64,000 nucleotides of DNA from Nemertoderma westbladi (lineage: Eukaryota; Xenacoelomorpha; Nemertodermatida; Nemertodermatidae), in NCBI GenBank assembly GCA_032718475.1, contig JAUCBJ010001221.1:1-64000 (forward strand). The letters are read 5' to 3'. Under the pieces are notes generated by a model that saw only the letters and a program-made list of their open reading frames with translations, ran no database searches and was not told where the DNA came from. Every line of letters starts with the position of its first letter. Position 1 is the first letter of the stretch. Positions 10,153-21,575 of this stretch are shown piece after piece. The position numbers and the translations under genes were made by a program.

Positions 10153-11269
10153 GTGCAAAATAATTTAAATGATAATATAAATAATACCGAACAAAATTAT
10201 TTAAATAATTTAAAAAATAATTTAGGTAATAATAATATAATAAATAACCCCGAAGAAATTAATCAAAGCAATATCATTAACAACGGTGTAACAAACCAGG
10301 GCGAAATTATTAACGGTGCAATTAATACAAACGTAGGGGGAATAAGCGAGCCAGCCAATGGGAGCCTGCGAGGCCACGCAGTTGCGCAGGGAGGAGCGGG
10401 GGTGAATAAACCCAGCAATGAGAGCCTGCAAGGCCACGCAGTTGTGCAGGGAGGAGCGGGGGTGAATAAACCCAGGGAGGGTAGAGATAACGCGTCGACT
10501 AGAGGGGAGTGTAGGGGCGAAGTAAGAGGTGATGGACGGACGGGGAGGGGGGGGGGGGGCTACGGGCACCCCACCGCAACCGAGTTAGTGGCGAGAGGGG
10601 GCGACGGAGAACGTCCCACTGCAACCAGTAAGTCGACGGGTGGGGGGGGGCGCAGCGAGTCACCCCACCGCAGCTAGTAAGTGCACCCAGACGGCGGGCG
10701 AGGGGGGTGGGCAGAGAATGTCCCACAAGCGTCGACGGGTAACGTGCCCGGTAAGTTGAGTGAACCGTGGCACTCGACGGTGGGTGGGGGGGGGGGGGGG
10801 GGCAGAGAATGTCCCACAAGCATCCGCGGACAATGCGCATGGCGAGTTAAGTGAGCCGTGGCACCCGACGACAGATAATAGTAGGGGGACTGCAAATATC
10901 CCCACGGCCATCCAACCGGGCAGAGGGAGAGACGTTGGCGCCATGAGTGGGCGAGCGAGAAAACATCGAGCCCAGTCGGAAGACAGAAGAAGAACAGTAG
11001 AGTTTATCCGGGAGGTCGAAGCGAGATCTCATGAGGAGGAACACTGCACTGGAATTGGACAAGGTGAGGATAATCGAGGGAGCGTTGCTACAGGCAACTG
11101 GAGGGGAAGGACGGACAGTGAACCGTCAGTAATCGAGATGGAGATGGAGAGCAAGTGGGGTCGTACTCCGGGAGATTGCCGTTGCCCCGGAGAAACACAA
11201 CCTGGTGAGATATACCACACACTGGGAGAGGGTTACAGAATGTACCGGTACGAGGATGAAGACAGATGA
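10153..11269 (+). pseudogene. BEL/Pao gag, low-complexity Asn-rich and Gly/Arg-rich part
   Basis: The first frame (10153-10677) begins with an Asn-rich tract, then two copies of a 60-bp repeat whose protein reads SLxGHAVxQGGAGVNKP, then a Gly/Arg-rich region with a 13-G run at 10547-10559. The second frame (10760-11269) follows a 17-G run (10786-10802) and ends with an acidic, hydrophilic stretch (EGYRMYRYEDEDR). The sequence AGAATGTCCCACAAGC occurs twice about 95 bp apart, so this part has grown by slippage and duplication. It has no recognisable domain. It is kept with gag because of strand, GC content and its position between the coiled-coil part and the protease/RT part. Confidence 0.4.
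10786..10802. repeat. Poly-G run (17 G)
   Basis: G run in the gag-like region; a shorter 13-G run lies at 10547-10559. Confidence 0.9.
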
Positions 11270-11467
11270 GGGGATAGAAGAGAAACTTCCCGTCGGAACG
11301 TAGTTGCCGATCGAGAATATGGTAGTCGCGGGGAGGACTTCTTGGAATACTGAAGAAGATTAAACTTTGGTCCGGAAGGATGCAGGCAGACTGCAGGACA
11401 TACTGTAGGCCGTACTGCACATACTAATAAAATATATACAAAATAAATATATAAAATAAATACAAAA

Positions 11468-12023
11468 ATAAGACAGTCACTACCATACGCGGCAACACAG
11501 GGGACTTGTAGTCCACAGACAGCTGGGAGTATGGCCTGAACAATTCGCCGAACAAATTTTGTACCTTCCTGCATGATGTTGCATTTGTGCAACGGTCAGT
11601 TTTTCAGGTCTGCACGCCTCTAACAGATATTATATGGAAAGTTAAGGATATTTTATGAAAAAATACATATTTTATTATTATTATTAATTTTTTCAGACCC
11701 CCAGACTGTCTATGTAACTTCCTACAGGAAGATAAATTTGTTGAAATTCAGGAAATTTACAATTAAGGATATACAATATTTGAATTACATCACTGAGTTA
11801 CCAGCTGGACTAAAAATGTCAAGTGACCAATCAAATGAAAGCTTAATATACCCTCTTTCTCACTGCTTGATCCTCATTGGCTGTTTTCCAACTTAGAAGA
11901 AATAAGAACAGGAAATGTTAGTGTTGCACCAGTGCAACACTATGCAGCAAAGACATAAGACAGTCACTACCGTACGCGGCAACACAGGGGACTTGTAGTC
12001 CACAGACAGCTGGGAGTAGGGCC
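11468..12023. repeat. 69-bp direct repeats flanking 418 bp
   Basis: ATAAGACAGTCACTACC onward (11468-11536) recurs at 11955-12023 with about two mismatches. The 418 bp between the copies is AT-rich and unrelated to the BEL flanks. It could be an insertion with duplicated flank, or a tandem duplication interrupted later. Confidence 0.85.
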
Positions 12024-12129
12024 ACACCGTGGCAGGGACAGAAACAAAATAACAACATGAACAAATATAATCCCAACACCCCCAGTAGGCCGAGTCCAAA
12101 TAACCAACTAAACTGCTAGGTATGATCTA

Positions 12130-13823
12130 CGCGCATACGTGAAGCGCTATACAAGGAAGGCTACAATCCAAAATACAAATGCCAATTACACAAGAATGGA
12201 TTTCACAAGACCATGAACTGCAAACATTGGCAGGCGTTGCTTAAACAAGATCGGGTAGCCTACACTGGTATAAATGTACTATGTCATCGATGCGTGGTAG
12301 GAGGACACGGATTCGAAGAGTGTAAAGAAACACCAATAAAACACGGCGAGGTAGATGGAAGTAGAGGCCAAACGATGGCGACAAGCACCACGGGAGCGAA
12401 GAGAAGGGGAACGGTACTACTCGGGGTGGTACCGGTGAGGATAATAGGAGAGAGCGGGCGGTCGGTCACGACGTTAATGTTGGTCGACAGCGGAGCAGCG
12501 TTCACGCTAGCGGAAAGTTGGGTGGCCGAAGAGTTAGGGTTGCAGACGAGGCCAAGCAAGATGGTGGTAACTACTATCTCGAGTCGAGGTCTTAAGGATG
12601 AGAATGGGACGTTGCGAAATATCAGCGATAGCACCAGGGTGAGATTATGGGGCAACCATCGACCCCATCCAAATAATAGAATCGATTAATATAATCGCCA
12701 GGCGGCCCACAAGGATCGAGGTCGAGCAATACGCTATACACTGGACGATATCGATTTCTCTGTACCTGAACTGGACATCTCGAAGGTATCTCTCATAGTC
12801 GGCATGGACTGCCCAACGGCCCACGAGAGACTACGGACCATATTCGGAGGGGATAGGGAGCGAGATCCAATGGCGATTCTTACACCACTTGGATGGACAC
12901 TTAGTGGCGCAATTAAGACCAAAATCCTGTTCAGCGTGTCGGAATCCTCGGGGTGCATGTTTGCAGGCACAATGAGAGAAATCGAGGACGAAGGAGCAGA
13001 GGAGCAACTCAAGAGGCTGCTGCGGCAGGACTTCGAAGGGTTGAAGGAGACTGGGGTCAGGACCTCGGTGGAGGACAAGCAGGCGTTGGAGAGCGTGAAG
13101 AACTCAATGAAGTGTGAAGGGGGGTGGTATACCATGGGGATGGTATGGAAACAACCGAAGTTACCGCAACCAGACAATAAAAGGATAGTCTTGACGAGGC
13201 TTCAGAAACTGAAACAGACACTCAGACAGAGCCCCGAGAAGGATGAATACATCCACAGGACGATTAAGAAATACGTGGAAAAAGGGTGGGCCATAGAGTT
13301 ACCGGTCGATGAACCAAACACGGACAGGACCTACTATTTGCCACTGCATGTGGCTTTGGACCCTAAGAAGGGTAAACTACGGATGGTGGTAGATGCGTTG
13401 GCCAAAACTAATGGCAAGAGCTTGAATGATTACCTGCTGGAGGGCCCCAACATTTACAACTCTGGGATAGAGGTCCTGTTGAGATTCAGAAATGGAAGGC
13501 ACACCTTCACGTGTGACATCGAAAGCATGTTCAACCAAGTCCGAGTGACGGAGGAAGACAGCGATAGTCAGCGCTTCCTATGGTACAACAGCGATGAAGA
13601 ACCGTCAGAGATACCGATGTACAAGATGGTAGTGCAGAACATGGGGGCCAAATCGTCCTCGTTCACAATGACTACGGCTGTGAGAGATACGGTGGAGGGC
13701 AAGGAAGGAGAATACAGTGGGAAGGGGATCGACATGATTCGACGCAGATTCTATGTGGACGATGGGATGGGATCTGGAAACACGGTTGAAGAGAGCTCAT
13801 ATATTATTAGGATACTCATATAA
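12130..13823 (+). pseudogene. BEL/Pao polyprotein: gag C-terminus, aspartic protease and reverse transcriptase
   Basis: One frame with a single internal TAA at 12687-12689. It begins with EALYKEGYNPKYKC, then a Cys/His segment (HKTMNCKHW, CHRCVVGGHGFEEC) like the C-terminus of BEL/Pao gag. A retropepsin follows, with catalytic DSG in LMLVDSGAAFTLAESW. After the stop comes SLIVGMDCPTAH and the BEL/Pao linker. The RT contains LPLHVALDPKKGKLRMVVDA, LNDYLLEGPNIYNS, FTCDIESMFNQVRV (first catalytic Asp), NMGAKSSSFTMTTAVRDT and RRFYVDDG (catalytic DD). The frame then ends within 15 codons, so RNase H, integrase and the 3' LTR are missing. No LTR pair was found. It is probably a 3'-truncated copy. 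Confidence 0.88.
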
Positions 13824-15483
13824 TTTCTGACCCACCTTCAGAAATGGACCCCTTTGTTAGAACTCAGGCTGAAAGATCATTAAAAAATGTATTAAATTTA
13901 AAAAAATTTAGCTCCAGAGACTTACTCCAGTTGTCCTGTCTTATCCTTTGTTGTATGTCCACTGTATAGGGTTTTAGGGATAAATCCAGGACCAACCTAT
14001 GATGCATTATAAGACAATCCTCAGGCTAGGCAACCCTCAAGAGGGCTCTGTTAACCTACACCCTGAGGTGTCTTAAGGACTGGTCAACCGCAATTAGGGC
14101 GTTCATTCTTAACGGTGTAGCACATCCCTTCGACCCTTTCCCGATCAAGGTTGGAAGACCAAGACCTTCCAGTATAGTGTTAAAATGCAATATACTTGGA
14201 AATGGTCCTTATGCATGAGTATTATATCCTCCATCCTCTCACCCTAACTTTAGTATCTTCCTTCTCCCGACAACCTGGCTACAGTATATTTGTTCAGTTC
14301 AATGTTATATTGTTGGATAACTGGTTGTCATCAAGAGTTATATCAACGTCAAAAAAACAAATAAATAAATACATGGCGCTACTGTACTTTTCTAAATGTA
14401 TGTGCAATATATACATTATAAATAAATATATTAATTACAATATTTTCCAAACATTTCGCGGTTTGTGCAATTTATTTTCCTTAATCATACTCTTGTCTCA
14501 AATTATTTTACAAGTCAGCTGGAAGATTTTATCTTCTGTACTTAGATTTCATGTTTACACCGGCGCACCCGAAAATCTAGGTGGGGCTGCGAAATCCACT
14601 CGCTCCACAAAGCACCATCTAGCCATCTCAGGATTCTCCACGATTTTCCGTACCAGACAGTTTCAGTGTTTCACGGATTTAGAGACTGCCTATCTGTGGT
14701 ATGGTGCAATATTTATTCGTACCATGGGCCTATAGGACTGTTTTTCTGTTTCAGCACAGCACATACTGACACATTCAGATATGTGATTGTGCCGACGATA
14801 GATACAGTTACAGTTCAAGGACATAGCTGCATAGTCTCTAGTTACTAGTTAGAGGTGAATATTTGTATGTATGGTCATCGATATATGGGTCATATTACAG
14901 TCTGGTAACTTTCATTATATCAGTCTGTCCGTATATTCATCGTTTTTACTACTGTACTAGACTTAACGGCTAAATATACTTCTATGTATGTCTGTGCGTT
15001 AGCGAAAAATATTATTAGTATATCGGGACAACCACATGTGATTTCTAGACCTACACCGCAGTTCGGCCTGTCAGCCTTTTCATTCATTATAGCTCATCCT
15101 GCCATCCGTCCGTATACTTGTGTGGTCGTCACAGAATAGAACATTTAGAGACTATACCTCCAACCCGCAACATATAAATCGGGCTACCTACCAGGTAGGA
15201 ATATGGTGTACCAGCGATAAGAGTGACCAATGTGTACCATAGTGCCTGATACTTGATGATGAAACACAATCTTGGAATCCTGTCTGGAATATACTTCCAA
15301 TTGCTTCCTAGGCATGCAAAGAATTAGTCAAGTGTGCTTGGAAGAGTAAGAAAAGGTGTGGCACAAGATGTGCTTGCAAAATTGCAAATTGGAAGTGTAC
15401 AAAACTTTGCGCAAATGTCTATACGAAAAACTTTAATAGATTTATTAATTGTTTAATTGATCTGACATCCATTTTAATTAAGA
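13824..15483. other. Long spacer without recognised gene
   Basis: Frames are mostly interrupted. A plus-strand 179-codon open frame at 14196-14735 is AT-rich, has biased composition and shows no domain, so it is probably chance. No repeat family is recognised. Confidence 0.4.
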
Positions 15484-15617
15484 AGTTTAAGTTTAACGGG
15501 ACAATGGATGATATGAAAATAAGTTGGATTACTATATTACGGAATCATTGCGGATTCCGTAATATAGTAATCAAACTTATTTTCATATCATCCGTTGTCC
15601 CGGTTAAACTTAAACTT
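15484..15617. repeat. Foldback element: about 64-bp inverted repeat with 5-base loop
   Basis: Left arm begins AAGTTTAAGTTTAACGGGAC and is mirrored by the right arm ending CCGGTTAAACTTAAACTT, around the centre ATTGC (15548-15552). Few mismatches separate the arms. It is flanked by TAATTAA-like sequence. Non-coding. Confidence 0.88.
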
Positions 15618-15789
15618 TTTTATTAATTGTTATCTAGCTATATAAACACTACGTTGCTTTGATAAATACTAATAAATACCAAATTCGTCATAGTTAGTTA
15701 TGTCCATAAGTCAAACTGAAAAACACTATGTTCTTTTGAAAAAAATCCCAATATCTCTACCAAATTCGACAAAGCAGAGCATAATTACT

Positions 15790-16695
15790 CATAGCTATGC
15801 AAATATCGCTGTTGCTAAGGATGTATTGCCTCTCATATGTAACACTCTTAAGAAAAAAAACGGTTAGTGGTGTCAAAATCGCTCCATTGCTAAGATATGA
15901 CTGCCAGGTTACTATGGTAAATTCGCCATTGCTATGTAAAATTTACTGTTGCTATGCAAACCCGCCATTGTTGCTATGGAAAGCATTATAAGCCTACTGA
16001 TGCAGGAAACTTGTTTTTGCTTAGAATACCATGAAAATCTTTATGGTTGCTATGGAAAACCTTTGTTGCTATGCAAGTATAGTAAGTAAACATAAATTAA
16101 TTTTGAAATTTTTGTCCATAATATGTTTCTATATACTTCAGTGTTCATATTTCACAAAATTTGGAGAAATTCCACCTAGCAATTAGTGTATAAGAGGGAA
16201 ATATCCCGTTGCTATGGTAATGAGTAATTATTTACATTTAAAAAATAGCTATGATAGACCCCAGATTTATATTTTTCAAATCAAGAAAATTATTACCTTC
16301 TAAATATGAAAATAAGAAAAAATAAGAAAGCACAAGTGAATAAATAATGAAACATTCCCGTGGCTATGGTAACTATATTGACTGTGCTAGTGGTCCTAGA
16401 CCTCTACTGTGTAATGAGGAACTAAAGTATGTCATATGCTCAAAGTTGGAGTATACTGAACATGTTTTTTTCAATATTTTGTCCACTTTCCAAATGTTAT
16501 CGGTTACCATGGCAACAGAGGCAAACTTGAATGGTCGGAAAGTAATTGTCTGGACTTGGCAACATATAAGACACTAGATCCAAAATGTATTTTTTTAATT
16601 AGTTTGGAACTATATTAAATTTGGCAGAAAAAATGTAGTGACTTGTGACCATGGTTACAGGACTACCACAGGTCCATTTAAATTGGTCCAGGTAC
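15790..16695. promoter_or_regulatory. Cluster of RFX X-box-like words (GTTGCTATGGAAAC class)
   Basis: About a dozen variants of the bipartite word GTTNCYATGGNAAC in 900 bp, for example GGTTACTATGGTAAA (15907), TGTTGCTATGGAAAGC (15969), GGTTGCTATGGAAAAC (16044), CGTTGCTATGGTAATG (16208), CGTGGCTATGGTAAC (16360) and GGTTACCATGGCAAC (16502). RFX factors bind this imperfect palindrome in promoters of ciliary genes. No gene lies next to the block, so it may equally be a degenerate satellite or a transposon carrying the motif. Confidence 0.4.
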
Positions 16696-17039
16696 AGTTT
16701 GCAGTACTATGACTACTTAACGAGATAGGCCTAGCTACATAGCTCACCAGTCAGCCGGTAGCACAACAAACATACGGATGATACCTTCCATGAATTTAGT
16801 TTACCTTACCTTTATAAAGATATACTGATACGCGCAGTATTACGCTATATGTCATACATACATACATGGTAGTACGGTGTGGTACGGTACTGCACTGTGC
16901 TACAACCGGTATCTGAATATAATATATTCTATACCTATAAAGTTTGCGGTGTTAAAATAGTAATCATCTAAATACGTCGTCTGGTACAGCTGAAACATGC
17001 TTTTGGTAAATCCCAAAGTAAAAACCAACAGCGATTCGC

Positions 17040-17430
17040 ACTAACTTTATGTGTGTATTGGATTATAGAGAAATTTCTATTATTAGTAGCAAAGCTCATG
17101 ATAATGGCGTTTATGTTCAAGGAGGTCGAGTTAAAAAATTGTATTATGTTAAATGCGAAAATGATAAAGTTTCTGAATTTCGTTGGTTTAAAGAAGAAAA
17201 TGAGACTCTTTTTGTCTCAGATCGTGTTTTAACTGGGATTGGTGGTAGAACGAACTCATTATGAAAAACGTTTTGTCGAACAATTCAATGTGTATGAGCT
17301 CTTGTGAGAATATCGATATAGGAAGGCCAATAGGCTGTTCCAGCATATGATAGCTACACTGAAACACTATTATTCTCAAGATAGGGTTCCATATTATGTT
17401 TCCTCTTATAATTGGACCACTGCCAGATCC
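17040..17430 (+). other. Unassigned short open frames
   Basis: A 71-codon frame (17049-17264) is followed in another frame by coding-like sequence (RYRKANRLFQHM, ATLKHYYSQDRVPYYVS) up to the LINE fragment. No family is recognised. It could be the end of an old transposase interrupted by the LINE. Confidence 0.2.
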
Positions 17431-17692
17431 TTTGCATGACATTGCTTTCGCCGTGAGGACCAGCCAGTGTATAATCTTGTACTTTGGCAGCCTCATGGAG
17501 TGAATAAGCATGGTGGACAGCCCATGACTTTCTTGAGACGCATCTTAAAGGACACTGGCCTTAAAGATGCGGATGATCTAGCAAATGTCATGGGTGATAG
17601 GGAGTTGTGGCGGTGCAATTTTGTTGACAAGCCGGCACAGCATTCTTAAAAATGCAGCTGCAATGCAGCATGCCGATCCTAGTAGTAGTAGT
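17431..17692 (+). mobile_element. 5'-truncated LINE 3' end, nearly identical to 42817-43073
   Basis: Encodes the last 60 or so residues of a non-LTR ORF2 (NLVLWQPHGVNKHGGQPMTF, LKDADDLANVMGDREL) and the 3' UTR, ending in (TAG)n. It matches the 3' end of the LINE at 41885-43078 almost base for base, with about one or two differences. This indicates recent retrotransposition with 5' truncation. The left edge falls at CTTTGCA. Confidence 0.9.
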
Positions 17693-18383
17693 AGATCAGA
17701 TGAAGGAAATGGAAATGATTCAGATGCCAGTTTCGATTTACCATGACTGATCCCACAGTATTACAAGCTGAATCATCCATGTTTGAATTGGGGAAATCGT
17801 GTGAAGATGTTCACCAGGCAAAAATCATAAATTATATTATCATTAATTAATTATTTTTTTAAAAGTTTATTACTAGGTTCTACGTTTTTTTCCCATGTTA
17901 ATACATTATTTTATTTATTTGTATGGAATTAATTTCGCACTACCAAATCGCCTTGGCGACATATTATACCATATAAACCAATATTGGATATTGAGTTCCC
18001 TTTTGGAGTTTACCTTACAGACACTAAAGTTGCAATAACTTTTGAGTATGTGAATGGATTTTGTTCAAATTAGACGTTCAGACCTATAGGCGTCATGATA
18101 CGCGCTAATGTCGTGGTTCAGAAGTTTCTTTATATAAACACTCACCAGGTCGCTATATTTATATTTTTTTTTATTTTATAAAACACAAAGGCCTGAAACA
18201 CCGGTACCGGTATGCAATGTAAAGCAGTAAGGGACATCAGACTCATGACTGGCTAAATGGGCTACATACAGTATATCTCCTAAAAAATTATAAATACAGT
18301 ATATTTTTTATATAAGACAATGCTAAACAAACGCCCCCAAATACGAGATAGGTTAAGCTTACAAAATAACAAAATCAAATTAC
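17693..18383. other. AT-rich spacer
   Basis: No gene or element recognised downstream of the LINE tail. Confidence 0.4.
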
Positions 18384-19085
18384 ATTACAATGAATTAAAT
18401 TAAATCATGCGCACCTAATTTCCCGACTAAAAGTAAAAGAAAGCAACAGGGATTGGGAATAACATATAGGTGATAAACTAGCCTGCATTTTCCTACGGTC
18501 TCCAAAACTTCAAATATCCCTACGAACCACTACGAAATAAACAACACTAAATACTAACAGAATAAGATGTACATAAGTCCATGATTAAATTAAATCAAAT
18601 TAAATTAAATTAAACGTACGTTACGTAAACGTGTTACATTAAGTTACATTAGGTTAATACGTACATACACGGAAACATCCCAGGTAACATCATAGTGATA
18701 TAAAGTTGTAAAAAACTATGAAGTCGTACAAAATTTTATGAAAAAACTATAAAAGGCTCCGGAACTATACGGACAACTCACTCATAAATTAACTAAACGA
18801 AAGCACCGGAAATCCCTAGGGAATAGACGGCGTTAACTAGCAGTAGATTAGGACGTATATAATGACATTATTAAATTAAATTAAAACTAAATGTACAGTA
18901 GGGGATCACTATAGGTTAAACGTACATGCCCCGAAATATGAAACTCTGGTAAAATCATACTGAAAACGCTATAAAGCTAGAAAATCGTACAAATTTAAGA
19001 AAAAACTACAAAAGGCTCTGAACTAACAAACTCTGCACTCTTAAATTAAACAACAAAATGAAAGCACCGGCAATTGGGAAAATAA
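18384..19085. repeat. Degenerate satellite-like DNA
   Basis: Recurring diverged modules: AAATTAAATTAAA tracts at 18384, 18582 and 18870; GAAAGCACCGG-like words at 18438, 18799 and 19059; and ACTA(T/C)AAAAGGCTC at about 18754 and 19009. Spacing is roughly 250-360 bp. It looks like an old, decayed tandem or interspersed repeat. Confidence 0.45.
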
Positions 19086-19732
19086 TGTGTGAGAACGAAA
19101 ACCTGGTCTTATACTACATAGCAGGGTACATCTTGTTCCTGGGAGGTCTGTATTTGTTGATGTGCACGGATTCTGAGTGGATCCTGTCTATGTCATTGTG
19201 GAACTTGCGAAAGGCAGTGATCCTAATACTGTCAATGGGTGTTGTCCAAGTCGGGTTCGATTTCTTTCCTGAAATTACGGATCACTGATCTATGTTTGGT
19301 TATTCTGCCACGTATTGTCTGTTCTGTCTAAATAAAAGTTGTGCGGGTGGTCGGAACACAACAATATGTACAGTATGTTGTGGGATGTACAATAGAATGA
19401 ACCACTGATCTTGACACCCCATTGGGTGTGTGGTTTATCTAGGATGGATGGGCACGCACGTCTTGCAACGGGGTCGGCTGCATCGGTGGTTCCCGCTTGC
19501 GGCTACTGCAGGTTTCTGTTTTATCATCAACTTACCATATTCCGACCTGTCCTCGTGGACGCGAGTAAACTGATTCCAGCGATTCCATCCACAATCTGTG
19601 TGGGGATAACACCCGTTTCACCACTGGCATGAACCTGGCATCTATTCTGAAGTGAACCCGGTCTGAGAGGCTGTGTACTCGTGTGTCCATCGATGGTTGT
19701 CTGTCTGGTCAATGGGGCTTCCCGCTGCTAAG

Positions 19733-20665
19733 TTAATTCTTTGTCTGTGGGGGTCCCACAACCTTATCTAGGAAAGTCCAGGCGTGTCCCGACACCCAAC
19801 AGTCTGTGAGGTATCTGTCACGTGCCTCCTCGTACTTGGTCTTTGTCCTTGTCAATCTCCCGAACTTGCTAAGTTGTCCCCTAGCTACACCCTCAAAGGT
19901 CTTTCTAGTGTGTAAACTAGTCGTGGGGATAGGGAGTTTCCTGGATAGTTGTTTGAAATGGACGGATATAATCCCCCCTCCCTCTCCTCTTACCAGTTCA
20001 AGGTCGAGAAACACTGACTTGGAATTCGAAAATTCAAAGGTGAATTTAATATCCCCCCCCCCCAAAACACCCCCCCCCCTATTATAGCATTGTACTATCT
20101 CGGTCTGTTCCTCCACTGACAAAACCCAGTCAAAAATGGCTTTGCTGTCATTGATGAAAGTACGGAAATAAATTGCACCAAATAATGACATAATGTTAAC
20201 ATGTTTGTGTATCCTATCTACCACTAGCACCAAAACAGCCATCCCTGCCGGGCCACCCATCCCCATTCCCTTTATTAATATATAAAATAAACCTTTAAAA
20301 CCAAAGTATGTATGAGACAACACAAATTTAAGAAGGATGACAATCTGATCCATGGAATACCCAGATTGGTCCAAAATGTCCTCGGTTTTGGAAACCGCAG
20401 CTACTATAGCGTCCACCACAACGCCATTGTCTATGGAGGGGTACATATCGATGACGTCCATGGCCGCGAATGTTAAACCTGGGGAACAGGGCTGTGGTAT
20501 AAGGTCCCTGGCTGAGTTAGATTCCTTAACGAAATTAGGCATTCTCTCTAACATGGGTTGGATAATCGAATTCAGCAGTTTCCCTGGACATTCCGAAAAG
20601 GTGCCCATTGTAGAAATTATCAATCTTGCTTTAGGTAGGGTTAAACCCCCTCCCATGTTATCCAC
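19733..20665 (-). pseudogene. Penelope-like element reverse transcriptase, 310-codon open frame
   Basis: A minus-strand frame covering most of a PLE RT. LPKARLIISTMGTFSECPGK (RT1 region) is followed by FVKESNSARDL, the first catalytic aspartate block AMDVIDMYPSID (about residues 69-79), ILLKFVLSHTYFGFKG, the loop KGMGMGGPAGMAVLV and the box FRTFINDSKAIF. The last corresponds to YxDD, with the first D replaced by N. The C-terminal part FTFEFSNSKSVFLDLELVRG, TTSLHTRKTFEGVARGQLSK and a Tyr/Glu-rich helix is the PLE thumb/connector. No GIY-YIG endonuclease domain is seen. The N-terminal coding part upstream (20570-21045) is present in three tandem copies. The altered catalytic box and the duplications suggest an inactive copy, although the frame is open. 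Confidence 0.8.
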
Positions 20666-21045
20666 TCCTCCTTGTCCTTGTGATCCTTAAACAGGGGAAA
20701 AGGGTATCCCATGGAGGGGTGCTTTGATTATTCAGCAGTTTCCCTGGACGTTCCGAAAAGGTTCCCGTTGTAGAAATTATCAATCTTGCTTTAGGTAGGG
20801 TCAAACTACCCTCCCAGTTTATCCACTCCTTATCCTTGTGATCCTTAAACAGGGGAAAAGGGTATCCCATTGAGGGGTGCTTCGCTATTCAGCAGTTTCC
20901 CCGGATGTTCCGAAAAGGTTCCTGTTGTAGAAATTATCAATCTTGCTTTAGGTAGGGTCAAACCCCCCTCCCATTTTATCCACTCCTTGTCCTTGTGGTC
21001 CTTAAACAGGGGAAAAGGGTATCCCATGGAGGGGTACTTCGTAAT
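20573..21045. repeat. 157-160-bp tandem triplication of the PLE RT1 segment
   Basis: Units start CAGCAGTTTCCCTGGA or a close variant at 20573, 20733 and 20890. On the minus strand each encodes GYPFPLFKDHKDKEW, then LTLPKARLIIS and GTFSExPGKLLN. Unit length is not always a multiple of three, so the frame changes between copies. Confidence 0.9.
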
Positions 21046-21083
21046 TATCAGGAATCCCTGGATAACCAGCCCTATGTGTTAAA

Positions 21084-21272
21084 GCAAGACTGCTGTACAC
21101 TCTCAATGCAGTCATTGAAAGCAGTATGGCACAGGCATTCATTCAAGTTCTGGATAACTTAGGCCAGCCAGTGACGATCCTGAGACGAAATACAATAAAA
21201 AAGCTTACATTTCCATCAGGAAGAAGCATTTGGCTTGAAGAAGTTCAGCAAGTGGAAATACTGGTGATGTGA
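21084..21272 (+). other. Unassigned 62-codon open segment
   Basis: Open from GCA at 21084 to TGA at 21270 (AQAFIQVLDNLGQPVTILRR inside). It has protein-like composition but no recognised family and no ATG at its start. It may be an exon or a transposon remnant. Confidence 0.2.
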
Positions 21273-21511
21273 GTCTGAGTCAAGGGACAGTTGACCCACC
21301 CGCTGTCTTTAGCAGCTGTTCCTAGCCTAGCCCTGTTCTGACAATGAAGGCTGTATGTAGTATTGATGTATTGTTTTTTTTTGTAGTATTGTTTGTAGTA
21401 TAGTCATATATATATATATGTCTTATTATAATAGCCCATAAATAAGTCTTATTAGAAAGCAAGTGTTGTGTACATTGCGAGTGGGGAAATAATTTACAGA
21501 CAGTTAGATCA

Positions 21512-21575
21512 CAGTCATAAAGTGCATATAATAACGAATCAATCAGTCATAAAGTGCATATAATAACGAATCAGT
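21512..21575. repeat. 32-bp tandem duplication
   Basis: CAGTCATAAAGTGCATATAA and the next 12 bases occur at 21512 and 21544. Confidence 0.9.

Noticed and set aside
11233-11592. Minus-strand 119-codon frame with hydrophobic centre
   Set aside because: No domain; it overlaps the BEL/Pao spacer and one of the 69-bp repeats.
11468-12023. The 69-bp repeats as LTRs of the BEL/Pao element
   Set aside because: They are too short, lie inside the coding region between gag and protease, and lack TG...CA ends.
14196-14735. 179-codon plus-strand frame as a gene
   Set aside because: AT-rich composition, no domain, and no splice or polyadenylation context.
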